Shown: piece after piece, positions 51,684 to 59,453 of the stretch
Position numbering within the stretch: the stretch's first letter is position 1
How the letters are laid out: the number at the start of each line of letters is the position of its first letter
Source: JACVRW01 sp963808545
Lineage (GTDB): Bacteria > Actinomycetota > Thermoleophilia > Solirubrobacterales > Thermoleophilaceae
Reading direction: 5' to 3'
Assembly (NCBI GenBank): GCA_963808545.1
Contig: CAWEGB010000014.1
Span: 62,001 to 126,000, forward strand
Length of the DNA: 64,000 nucleotides
The notes under the pieces: model-generated
Databases searched by the model: none
What the model saw: only the letters and a program-made list of their open reading frames with translations
Told to the model about the DNA's origin: nothing
Translations under genes and position numbers: made by a program

Positions 51684-52886
51684 TCAGGGTGACGGATCGA
51701 GATGAGAATCCCGTAAGCCGCCGCCGAGGGGCGCGAGGCCGGGCAGCGTGGCGGCCGGCACGAAGTCGTCGGCCAGGCCGGCCAGCACCTTCGGCAGCGG
51801 ATGTCGCTTGGCGAGCGCCCGCTGTCGCGCGGCCCCGGTCCGCTCCGCCAGAAGGCGAGCCGACGCGAGCTCGGTGCGGCAGCCAAGGTCGTGCGCGTGG
51901 GCACGGCAGCTGTCGAGCACGTACGCGAGCTCGTCGACAGCAGCCACGCGCGTACCGCGCAGCGGGTCGATGAAGCTGGCCTCCATGCCGTCGCGGCTCG
52001 CGATGAAACGGTTCTCCTCGATGGCCTCCTGGGCATCGAGCATCTCCTCGGGCACCAGGCGCTCGGTGGCCAGCTGGCGGATCAGCGTCTGAATCACAGC
52101 CGTCAGGGCAGCCACGTCCTCGAGGTTCGACTGGGCGTCCATGATGCGTACCTCAACCGTCCCGAAGCGCGGCTGCAAGCGGACGTCCCACCAGATGAAG
52201 GTCGGCTCGGGGAAGGCGCCCGCGCGCAGCAGGGCGTCGATCGTCTCGACGTAGCGCGGGTAGCTCCCGAACCGCCGCGGAAGCCCCGCGCGGGGGAAGG
52301 CCTGGAAGAGAGCAGCGCGCATGGACGCCAGGCCGGTGTCGGCGCCGCGCCAGAACGGCGAGTTGGCGGAGAGCGCGAGCAGGAGCGGTACCTGGGCGCG
52401 CAGGCGATCAGCGGCCGTCACGGCCAGCTCGGCGATCGGCACGCCCACGTGCACGTGAAGCGCGAACGTGGGCTCGCGGCGAGCCAGGACGCGCAGACCA
52501 TCCTCGAGCACCTGGTAGCGCGCGCTGCCCGACACCTCCGTGTCCTCGCCCACAGCGAGCGGGTGCGTGCCGGCGGCGGCGGGGACGAGGCCGAGCGGGT
52601 CGAGCTCGTCCACCAGGGACGTGCGCAGGGCTCGGAGCTCGGCCACGGCGTCCGACACGGTGGCGTGCACGCCGGTCTCGAGCTCCAGCGTGCAGGCGTG
52701 CGTCTCGGCGCTCACCTTCTCGGCCAGGCCGGGAGACAGCTCGGGGAGCAGGTCGTCCATGACGTGGGCAAGCCGCCAGTCCCGCGGGTCGAGCAGCATC
52801 ACCTCCTCCTCGATGCCGACCGTCCACGCCGGCCGGTCCGGGTTGACGTTCCAGTCGGCCCAGCCCGACACCCCCATGGGCGTCAT
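51684..52886 (-). CDS. carboxylate-amine ligase, YbdK/GCS2 family
   Basis: A 400-residue glutamate-cysteine-ligase-2 protein: AWTVGIEEEVMLLDP with the EEE metal site, ETHACTLELETGVH, FALHVHVGVP, SANSPFWRGADTGLAS, ETIDALLRAGAFPEPTFIWWDVRLQPRFGTVEVRIMDAQ in pieces, and the HDLGC region. Members couple Glu to an amine (cysteine or another nucleophile) with ATP, as in glutathione or ergothioneine precursor synthesis. It overlaps the C26 gene (ATGA), so the three ligase-related genes are one unit. Confidence 0.92.
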   Translation of the reverse strand: MTPMGVSGWADWNVNPDRPAWTVGIEEEVMLLDPRDWRLAHVMDDLLPELSPGLAEKVSAETHACTLELETGVHATVSDAVAELRALRTSLVDELDPLGLVPAAAGTHPLAVGEDTEVSGSARYQVLEDGLRVLARREPTFALHVHVGVPIAELAVTAADRLRAQVPLLLALSANSPFWRGADTGLASMRAALFQAFPRAGLPRRFGSYPRYVETIDALLRAGAFPEPTFIWWDVRLQPRFGTVEVRIMDAQSNLEDVAALTAVIQTLIRQLATERLVPEEMLDAQEAIEENRFIASRDGMEASFIDPLRGTRVAAVDELAYVLDSCRAHAHDLGCRTELASARLLAERTGAARQRALAKRHPLPKVLAGLADDFVPAATLPGLAPLGGGLRDSHLDPSP

Positions 52887-53650
52887 GCGGCGCTCTCGAG
52901 TCGCGCCGAGTGCTCGGCCGCCGCGAAGACCAGCCCCTCGAACAGCGCCAGCTGGGCGCGGCGCTTCACCAGCGCCTCCGCGTGCCACTGCACGCCGAAC
53001 AGGAAGGCGCTGGTGGTGCCTTCCAGTGCCTCGACGGTCCCGTCCGGGGACGAGCCCACCACGCGCAGGCCGGTACCGAGCTTGTCCACGGCCTGGTGGT
53101 GGAACGAATTGACCCGCAGCCGCGCGCCGCCCATCAGAGCGGCGAGCTTACTCTCCGCTTCGAGCTTCACCGAGTGAGATGCCTTGCCACCGGCAATGTC
53201 CTGGCGATGGTCGATCTCCGTGCCGAGCTCGGGCAGGTGCTGGTGGAGCGTGCCGCCTCGCGCGACGTTGAGCACCTGAACGCCGCGGCAGATCGCGAGC
53301 ACCGGCAGCCGCCGGGCCACCGCGCGCCGGGCCAGCGCCAGCTCGAAGCGGTCGAGCTCGGGCTGGGTGGGGCCGAGCTCGGGATGCTCGTCGGCGCCGT
53401 AGGCCCAGGGATGGAGGTCGGGCCCGCCCGACAGGCACAGTCCGTCGAGCCGGTCGAGCAGCCGGTCGACCGCGCCGGTGCGGACGGGGGCGAGGATTAC
53501 CGGAAGCCCGCCGGCCTTTCGCACGGCCTCGAGGTAACGCTCGCCCAGTGCGAGCTCCGTGCGCGGCGGCTCGCCCTGAGGCAGCGTGGCGTGGTCGTCG
53601 CGCTGGCGCACCTCGGACGTCGACACGCCGATGATCGGCTCGGGACTCAC
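52883..53650 (-). CDS. peptidase C26/gamma-glutamyl-GABA hydrolase-like class I glutamine amidotransferase
   Basis: A 255-residue protein with a class I amidotransferase triad: C121 in AICRGVQVLN, H223 and E225 in GVQWHAEA. The front part IIGVSTSEV, KAGGLPVILAPV and DGLCLSGGPDLHPWAYG is typical of PuuD-like hydrolases. It can cleave gamma-glutamyl bonds or supply ammonia. It sits between a permuted ATP-grasp gene and a GCS2 ligase, suggesting it trims or feeds their product. GTG 53650 overlaps the ATP-grasp stop (GTGA). Confidence 0.92.
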   Translation of the reverse strand: MSPEPIIGVSTSEVRQRDDHATLPQGEPPRTELALGERYLEAVRKAGGLPVILAPVRTGAVDRLLDRLDGLCLSGGPDLHPWAYGADEHPELGPTQPELDRFELALARRAVARRLPVLAICRGVQVLNVARGGTLHQHLPELGTEIDHRQDIAGGKASHSVKLEAESKLAALMGGARLRVNSFHHQAVDKLGTGLRVVGSSPDGTVEALEGTTSAFLFGVQWHAEALVKRRAQLALFEGLVFAAAEHSARLESAA

Positions 53651-55071
53651 AGGAGCACCCAGGTGTCCTTGGCGCCGCCACGCTGAGAGCTGTTGACCAC
53701 CAGTGCGTCGCGCTCCAGGGCCACCCGGGTGAGCGCACCGGGCGCCACCTCGGCGCCGCCCGGGGACTGGAAGACGAACGGCCGCAGGTCGATGTGGCGT
53801 GGCTGGAGGTGTCCGTCCACGATCGTGGGATGGCGGGAGAGCATCACCAGCTCCTGCGCGATGAAGGGGGTGGGGTTGGCCCGTACCTCGTCGGCGGTGC
53901 GGCGCACGTCCCCGTCGCGCGCGTGCGGAGCCACCACCACCCCGCGCCCCCCGTGACCCGCTCGGGGCTTGATCACGAGCTCGTCGATGCGGTCGAGAGC
54001 CATCTCCAGAGTCTCGGGCACGCCGAGGTCGTAAGTGGGCACGGACGGCAGCAGCGGCTCCTCGCTCAGGTAGAAACGGACCATGTCCTCGACGTAGGCG
54101 TGCACGAGCTTGTCGTCCGCCACCCCGGTGCCGAAGCCGTTGACCACGCTGAGCGCGCCGGTCCGAAGCGGCTCGTACAGAGCGGCGCCCACATCGGTCA
54201 GGCGGCCCTGCTGGTCGGTCAGGCGATCCTCGTCGGTGCGCCGGTAGAGGACGTCGACGGCGCGTGGCTCCCCGTCGCAGCGTGCCCAGAGCCGGCCCGA
54301 GCGGACGCTGAGATCCTCGAGCGTCACCCCGGGCAGCCCGAGCTCGCGAGCGAGGCGCCGGTGCTCGTACCACGCGCTGTTCCCCGATCCATCGCTGAAC
54401 ACGACGATCGACGGCTCGTCGACCCCGTCGGGCGCGGCCGCCGCCAGCGCGCCCTTGAGCATGTCCACGGCCTCGGTGAGCGGATGGACCCGCTCGTTCA
54501 GCTGCTCGTGCATGAGGGGGGCGAGGGCATCCCGCGCAGCGAGAACGTAGCCGAGCCCCGACGGCGTGCGCACGTTGTCCTCGAGCACGCTGAACTCGCC
54601 CTGCGCATCGCGCACCACATCGAGGCCCGCGATGGTGATGCGCACCGGAGGCGCCGGAAGCTCGGAGAGCCTCGGCTCGAGGTGGTCACAGCTGTCGATC
54701 ACCCGCGCCGGCACCACCCCCGCCGTCACGATCTCGCGCTCGCCGTAGACGTCGGCCACGAACCGGTCGAGCGCGCGCACGCGCTGCACGAGACCGTGGC
54801 CGAGCCGCTCCCAGGCGCCGGCGGTGAAGAGGCGCGGGATCGGGTCGAGCCTGAACGGCTCGGTCTCGCCACCGTCCGCCTTGAAGTCCACGCCACCGGC
54901 CGCCACCCGCTCGTCGACCGCCGCCGTCAGCGCCGCCAGATCCATTCGGTCCAGCGCCCTCAGGAGATCGCCGTACTCCGGCCGCGGCGAGCCGTCGGCC
55001 TGCACCGCTTCGTCGAAGATGCCGGTGGCCGGGCTGTACGGACTGGGGGTGGCGGTGGAGCCGCTGGTCAC
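53647..55071 (-). CDS. circularly permuted type 2 ATP-grasp protein
   Basis: A 474-residue ATP-grasp ligase with the permuted order: RTPSGLGYVLAARDAL, VVFSDGSGNSAWYEHRRLARELGLP, VDVLYRRTDEDRL, VVNGFGTGVADDKLVHAYVEDM and VIKPRAGHGGRGVVVAPHA, the ATP-binding block, plus FIAQELVMLSRHPTIV. Such proteins join a carboxylate to an amine, often in peptide-like tailoring clusters. Its usual partner, an alpha-E domain protein, is not here; a C26 hydrolase and a GCS2 ligase take that place. GTG start. Translation is coupled to the next gene. Confidence 0.92.
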   Translation of the reverse strand: MTSGSTATPSPYSPATGIFDEAVQADGSPRPEYGDLLRALDRMDLAALTAAVDERVAAGGVDFKADGGETEPFRLDPIPRLFTAGAWERLGHGLVQRVRALDRFVADVYGEREIVTAGVVPARVIDSCDHLEPRLSELPAPPVRITIAGLDVVRDAQGEFSVLEDNVRTPSGLGYVLAARDALAPLMHEQLNERVHPLTEAVDMLKGALAAAAPDGVDEPSIVVFSDGSGNSAWYEHRRLARELGLPGVTLEDLSVRSGRLWARCDGEPRAVDVLYRRTDEDRLTDQQGRLTDVGAALYEPLRTGALSVVNGFGTGVADDKLVHAYVEDMVRFYLSEEPLLPSVPTYDLGVPETLEMALDRIDELVIKPRAGHGGRGVVVAPHARDGDVRRTADEVRANPTPFIAQELVMLSRHPTIVDGHLQPRHIDLRPFVFQSPGGAEVAPGALTRVALERDALVVNSSQRGGAKDTWVLL

Positions 55072-55201
55072 TGACCTAGCGTGTTCCCAGTTTCGCGTTC
55101 TGTACTTGGCCCGGCGTCCAAAGATCCCGGTGCATCATTGGACAATAGGTCGAATCGGGCGCGATTGGGGGCCTGACTGCTGTCTGTGGCTGGTGGAGGC
55201 C

Positions 55202-55244
55202 GGGGCCGGTCCCTGAATCGAACCGGCCCCGCCTCGATTCAGGG
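55202..55244 (-). terminator. interlocked double inverted repeat at the end of the repeat-protein gene
   Basis: Two perfect inverted repeats are interleaved: GGGGCCGGT (55202-55210) with ACCGGCCCC (55222-55230), and CCCTGAATCGA (55211-55221) with TCGATTCAGGG (55234-55244). The loop of the first is exactly one arm of the second, so the stems are either alternative or form a pseudoknot. The right arm covers the stop codon of the gene at 55239, and the element lies past it, as a terminator would. Confidence 0.6.
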
Positions 55245-56084
55245 ACCGAAGGGGCCGGGCCCGCCGGGCCCGCCGCGACCGCCGGGGCCACGTGGTCCGG
55301 GCAGGTCGCCCAGAGCCTGCTCGACCTTGGCCTCGGAGAGGTTGAAGCGGTCGGCCAGGAACTGAACGAGGGCATCCTGGCGCTTCTCCCAGGCGTCGTC
55401 CGCTCCGGCACGGACCTCACGGAAGGCCTTGCGCAGCTCGGCGCGGCTCACTCCCAGCGCGGTCGCGAGCTGCCGCAGCGGCTGCCGGGCGTGATCGCGG
55501 TCCCGCAGCCCGTGGTCGGGCCGCTGTGCGAACAGCGCGTCCTCGACCCTGTCGGCGTCGACGCCGAGCTTCGCGGCGAGGTCCTCGGCGAGATCGCCGG
55601 GCCCGCCGGGCCCAGCGTGGGCGCCGCGATCGGGCCGCTCGTCAGCCAGCTCGTCGAGAGCCGTCTGCACCTTCGCCGCGTCCACGCCGAGTTCATTCGC
55701 CAGTCGCTTGGCGAAGCGCTCCCGCTTCTGCTCGCCCAGCTGATCGAGCGCCGAGCTGACCTTGTCGGCCGATATCCCGAGTGCGCTCGCCAGCGCTTCG
55801 GTGAAGTCGGTGCGGCGGCCGCTCGCCTCCTGGTCGTGAAACTCGCGCAGCGCCGCCTCGAGGGCGTCGGCGTCCACCCCGAGCTCATCGGCCAGGTTGC
55901 CGAAGCCCGGCGGGGCCCCGCGGGCGAAGCCGCGATCGGCCGCGCTCGACGCGGAGCTGCTCCCGGCCCCGCTGCCCGCGGAGGCCGAACCATCGCCCAT
56001 CTGGCTGCCGATCCCGTAGGCGGCGGAGGCCAGCCCCACCGCTCCCACGAGCACCACCGTTGTGACCTTCTTCGAATTTCGCAT
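55239..56084 (-). CDS. secreted or membrane-anchored protein with six LAxxLGVxxxxVxxAL helical repeats
   Basis: A 281-residue protein with an N-terminal hydrophobic segment (VTTVVLVGAVGLASAAYGIG), a Ser/Gly/Ala linker, then six short helical units at about residues 64-81, 98-115, 128-145, 169-185, 206-223 and 243-260. Each follows L-A-x-x-L-G-[VI]-x-x-x-x-[VL]-x-x-A-L. Gly/Pro-rich linkers separate some units, and a Gly/Pro tail (PGPRGPGGRGG) ends it. The spacing resembles small helical-hairpin binding modules; no known function is assigned. It is divergent from a two-component system only ~90 bp away. Confidence 0.75.
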   Translation of the reverse strand: MRNSKKVTTVVLVGAVGLASAAYGIGSQMGDGSASAGSGAGSSSASSAADRGFARGAPPGFGNLADELGVDADALEAALREFHDQEASGRRTDFTEALASALGISADKVSSALDQLGEQKRERFAKRLANELGVDAAKVQTALDELADERPDRGAHAGPGGPGDLAEDLAAKLGVDADRVEDALFAQRPDHGLRDRDHARQPLRQLATALGVSRAELRKAFREVRAGADDAWEKRQDALVQFLADRFNLSEAKVEQALGDLPGPRGPGGRGGPGGPGPFGP

Positions 56085-56174
56085 GAGGCGAGGCTCGTAT
56101 CCGACTGTAGGAGGACCGTAAGAGCCACGTAGGGGATGCCGAAGAGAGCCGCCCGGCGCGACAGAATCAGTGGG

Positions 56175-56849
56175 GTGGAGGTTCTGATCGTGGACGACGA
56201 CCGCGCCCTGCGTGATGCGCTGAGGCGGGCCCTTGCCCTTGCGGGCTACGAGATCACGCTGGCCGAGGACGGCCAGCAGGCGCTGGCCGCGGTCGCCGCC
56301 GCCGCGCCGGACGCCATCGTCCTCGACGTGGGCCTGCCGGGCATCGACGGCCTGGAGGTGTGCCGGCAGCTGCGCGGCGCAGGCGATCGCGTGCCGGTGC
56401 TGATGCTCACCGCGCGCGACGCGATCGCCGACCGCATCGACGGCCTCGACGCCGGGGCCGACGACTACCTGGTCAAGCCGTTCGACGTCGGGGAGCTCAA
56501 GGCGCGACTGCGCGCGCTCCTGCGGCGGACCGGAGCCGAGTCGCCGCCGGAGGAGCTCGAGTTCGAGGAGCTGCGGCTCGACAGCGCGCGCCACGGGTTG
56601 GCGGCGGGGGACCGCTTCGTCGAGCTCACCCGCACCGAATACGACCTGCTCGAGCTGCTGATGCGCAACCCCCGGCGGGTGCTGCCCCACGCCTTGATCT
56701 ACGACCGGGTGTGGGGCTATGACTTCGGCCCGGCGTCCAACGCGCTTCGCGTGTACATCGGCTACCTCCGCCGCAAGCTCGACGAGGTGGGCGCGCGCCC
56801 GCTGCTGCATACCGTGCGCGGCGTGGGTTACGTCCTGCGCGAGCCATGA
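56175..56849 (+). CDS. OmpR-family response regulator
   Basis: A 224-residue two-domain regulator. The receiver domain has VEVLIVDDDRALRDAL, the phospho-Asp in AIVLDVGLPGIDGLEV, MLTARDAIADRIDGLDAGADDYLVKPFD and the conserved Lys. The C-terminal winged helix contains LTRTEYDLLELLMRNPRRVL and ALRVYIGYLRRKLDEVGARPLLHTVRGVGYVL. GTG 56175 gives the usual start before strand 1; ATG 56136 would add 13 residues. It overlaps the kinase gene (ATGA), so they form a pair. Targets are unknown; the divergent repeat protein is a candidate. Confidence 0.93.
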   Translation: MEVLIVDDDRALRDALRRALALAGYEITLAEDGQQALAAVAAAAPDAIVLDVGLPGIDGLEVCRQLRGAGDRVPVLMLTARDAIADRIDGLDAGADDYLVKPFDVGELKARLRALLRRTGAESPPEELEFEELRLDSARHGLAAGDRFVELTRTEYDLLELLMRNPRRVLPHALIYDRVWGYDFGPASNALRVYIGYLRRKLDEVGARPLLHTVRGVGYVLREP

Positions 56850-58237
56850 CGCTCCGCACCCGGATCGCGGCGGCGGCAGGCCTGGCGGTGGCTCTCGCGG
56901 TGGCGGCCGCCGCGCTGGCGGTCTACCTGGGGGTGCGCGGAGAGCTGCGGGGCGAGGTCGACAACTCACTGCGCCAGCGGGCGCAGACGATCGTCGATCG
57001 CGGCCCGGGGGGGCCGCGGGGAGGTCCCGGCGACGGGACCGGCTTCGGCCGGCCCGGCCGTCCCTTCGGGGGCCTGCCGCGCGACGTGCCCGCGGAGCCG
57101 TTCGGAGGGCCCGAGGGCTACGCCCAGATCGTGTTGCCCGGCGGCCGGGCACTGCGCTTCCCGGACGAGCAGCAGCGTCTGCCGGTGGAGGACCGGGCCA
57201 GGGAGATCGCGCGCGAGGGCGCGGGGGAGTACCTGACCGACCTCACCGTCGACGGCATTCACCTGCGCGTGCTCACCGCCGGCCTACCGGAAGCCGGCGC
57301 GATCCAGGTGGCCCGGCCGCTCGGCGAGATCGACCGGCAGCTCCACAACATCGCTCTCCTGCTGCTGATCGTCGGCGCGGTGGGCGTGGCGCTCGGGGCC
57401 GGACTGGGCGCGGCGGTGGCGCGCACCGCGCTGGCGCCAATCGCCCGCTTCACGCGTAGGACCGAGGAGCTGGCCGCCGATCCCGACCCCTCCGAGCGCA
57501 TGGAGGTCGTCGGCCGGGACGAGCTGACGCGCCTGGCCCGGAGCTTCAACACCACCCTCGACTCTCTCGAGCGATCGGTGGAGGCGCAACGCCACCTGGT
57601 GGCCGACGCGAGCCATGAGCTGCGTACGCCGATGGCCAGCCTGCGCGCCAACATCCAGACGCTCGAGGAGGCGGACCGCCTGCCCCCGGACGAGCGCAGC
57701 GCGCTGCGGGCCGACATCGTTCAGGAGCTGGACGAGCTCACGGCGCTCGTGGCCGACATCGTGGAGCTCGCGCGCGGGGCCAAGCCAGAGGGCGCCGAGG
57801 ACGACGTCAGGGTCGACCAGCTCGTGGAGGCCGTGGTGGAGCGCGCCAGGGCGCGCGCGGGGGATACGGCCAGCTTCAGCGTCCGGGCCGAACCGACGCT
57901 CGTGCGAGGCGAGCCGCAGCGCATCCACCGGGCGATCGCCAACCTCGTCGACAACGCCGCGAAATGGAGCCCGCCCGGGGGCGAGATCGAGCTGGCTCTC
58001 TCGGGGGGCGAGCTCACGGTGCGCGACCACGGCCCCGGCTTCGCGGACGGCGATCAGGAGCGGGCGTTCGAGCGCTTCTGGCGTGCCGCGGACGCCCGCG
58101 GCCTGCCCGGGTCCGGTCTCGGCCTCGCCATCGTGCGCCAGGCCGCCGAGGAGCACGGCGGGTCGGTGGAGGCGCTGAACGCGCCCGGCGGAGGGGCTCT
58201 GTTGCGGGTCTCGTTCGGGAAGACGCTGGACGCCTAA
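56846..58237 (+). CDS. sensor histidine kinase
   Basis: A 463-residue membrane kinase. One N-terminal helix (AAAGLAVALAVAAAALAVYLGV) leads into an extracellular region with a Gly/Pro/Arg-rich loop (residues ~50-90), a second helix (NIALLLLIVGAVGVALGAGLGAAVA), a HAMP region, the H-box VADASHELRTPMASLRANI, N-box IANLVDNAAKWSPPGGEI, G1 RDHGPGFAD and G2 GSGLGLAIVRQ. It is paired with the response regulator at 56175, and the order and motifs resemble MprB/TcrY-type kinases. What it senses is unknown. Confidence 0.93.
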   Translation: MTLRTRIAAAAGLAVALAVAAAALAVYLGVRGELRGEVDNSLRQRAQTIVDRGPGGPRGGPGDGTGFGRPGRPFGGLPRDVPAEPFGGPEGYAQIVLPGGRALRFPDEQQRLPVEDRAREIAREGAGEYLTDLTVDGIHLRVLTAGLPEAGAIQVARPLGEIDRQLHNIALLLLIVGAVGVALGAGLGAAVARTALAPIARFTRRTEELAADPDPSERMEVVGRDELTRLARSFNTTLDSLERSVEAQRHLVADASHELRTPMASLRANIQTLEEADRLPPDERSALRADIVQELDELTALVADIVELARGAKPEGAEDDVRVDQLVEAVVERARARAGDTASFSVRAEPTLVRGEPQRIHRAIANLVDNAAKWSPPGGEIELALSGGELTVRDHGPGFADGDQERAFERFWRAADARGLPGSGLGLAIVRQAAEEHGGSVEALNAPGGGALLRVSFGKTLDA

Positions 58238-58293
58238 TCCCTACCGGCCAGCTTGGTGTTGAAAAGCCGATCGTGCTAGCGTGCCCCGCGTGC

Positions 58294-58314
58294 CCTTAGG
58301 GCACCCTAATAAGG
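58294..58314 (+). promoter_or_regulatory. DtxR/IdeR-type iron box upstream of efeO
   Basis: TTAGGGCACCCTAA (58296-58309) is a perfect palindrome of 6-bp arms around CA, sharing TTAGG...CTAA with the DtxR/IdeR consensus. Nested outside it, CCTTA (58294-58298) and TAAGG (58310-58314) are a second inverted pair. It is 35 bp before the efeO ATG and would repress iron uptake when iron is plentiful. Confidence 0.55.
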
Positions 58315-58348
58315 CCGTCCTAACCCGTCTCGGAGGAACCCCAGCACG

Positions 58349-59446
58349 ATGAAGCGCACCCGCCTCGCCGCCTTCTTCGCCGTCGCCGGCCTGGCCCTGG
58401 CCAGCTGCGGCAGCGACGACAGCGACTCCGAGGAGGCTGACACGAGCTCCGCCACCAACTCCCAGGCAGCCGACCTGGGGGCCATCAAGCAGTACCTCAC
58501 CGAGCACTCCGCCGCCCTGGCCACCGAGACCGCGACCCTCAAGGAGCAGGGCGCGGCCTACTACCGGCTGGCCGAGCAGGCCGGCTTCGACTACGCGAAG
58601 CTGATGCGCGACAACCGGGCCGAGGTCGAGGAGGTCCTTGCCGAGTCCAAGGCCGCCTACCGCCGCGCCAATCCCGCCTACGAGGAGATGGAGGGGATCG
58701 TGGCCGGCGTGGCCTCGCTGGCCGACTACGACGTGATCATCGACGCCGGCTCGTCGGGCGAGGATCCCGAGAACGCGGTGCCCTTCGACCTGAAGTTGCC
58801 GGACGGCAAGACGCTCGAACAGCCCGGCAACTTCATGTTCCTGACCGAGACCGCGCTTTACGGCACCAACGACGCTCTGCTGGCCAAGGGCGTGGAGCCC
58901 GACGTGGACGGCAACGGCAAGGTCGACTTCGGCGAGGCGCTGCCCGACGCCAAGATCTTCCTGGCCACCACACGTGACTTCGACAAGTACGCGCGTGAAC
59001 TGGACTCGGCGGCGGCGGACTTCAAGCCCACCGAGTCGGACGCCTTCTCGGCCCTCGTGATCATGACGCCGACGATGTCGGAGTACTTCGAAGCCTGGAA
59101 GAATTCTCGCTTCGTGGCGGGGAGCGACGCGAGCGAGCAGGCCTTCGTGGCCACCTCACGCCTATCGGACATCGCCGACATCCTGGAGGGTCTCGTGTTC
59201 ACCTACGACGGCGTGCAGCCGCTCGTGGCCGAGGCCGACCGCCAGCAGGCGCGGCAGACCGAGCGCAGCCTCGCCCAGCTCGAGAACTTCGCGGCCGGGC
59301 TGCGCGACAAGGAGGAGGCCGGCCGCAAGTACAGCGCCGAGGAAGCGGACGCGCTGGGCAGCCAGGCCCAGCAACAGGCTGAGGCGATAGCCGGCCAGGT
59401 CACCCAGGCCGCCGCGAAGCTGAACATTGAGCTGGAGGAGGGCTGA
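58349..59446 (+). CDS. efeO: EfeO-like iron-uptake lipoprotein
   Basis: A 365-residue lipoprotein with lipobox ALASC (Cys20), then an acidic linker. The rest matches EfeO/imelysin-type iron proteins: YLTEHSAALATETATLKEQGAAYYRLAEQAGFDYAKLM is readable in pieces, then a central PGNFMFLTETALYGTNDALLAKG and a C-terminal KYARELDSAAADFKPTESDAFSALVIMTP. The HxxE pattern of M75 imelysins is not obvious here. It probably hands ferric or ferrous iron to the FTR1 permease next to it; a DtxR-like box sits upstream. Confidence 0.85.
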   Translation: MKRTRLAAFFAVAGLALASCGSDDSDSEEADTSSATNSQAADLGAIKQYLTEHSAALATETATLKEQGAAYYRLAEQAGFDYAKLMRDNRAEVEEVLAESKAAYRRANPAYEEMEGIVAGVASLADYDVIIDAGSSGEDPENAVPFDLKLPDGKTLEQPGNFMFLTETALYGTNDALLAKGVEPDVDGNGKVDFGEALPDAKIFLATTRDFDKYARELDSAAADFKPTESDAFSALVIMTPTMSEYFEAWKNSRFVAGSDASEQAFVATSRLSDIADILEGLVFTYDGVQPLVAEADRQQARQTERSLAQLENFAAGLRDKEEAGRKYSAEEADALGSQAQQQAEAIAGQVTQAAAKLNIELEEG

Positions 59447-59453
59447 GCTCGTC

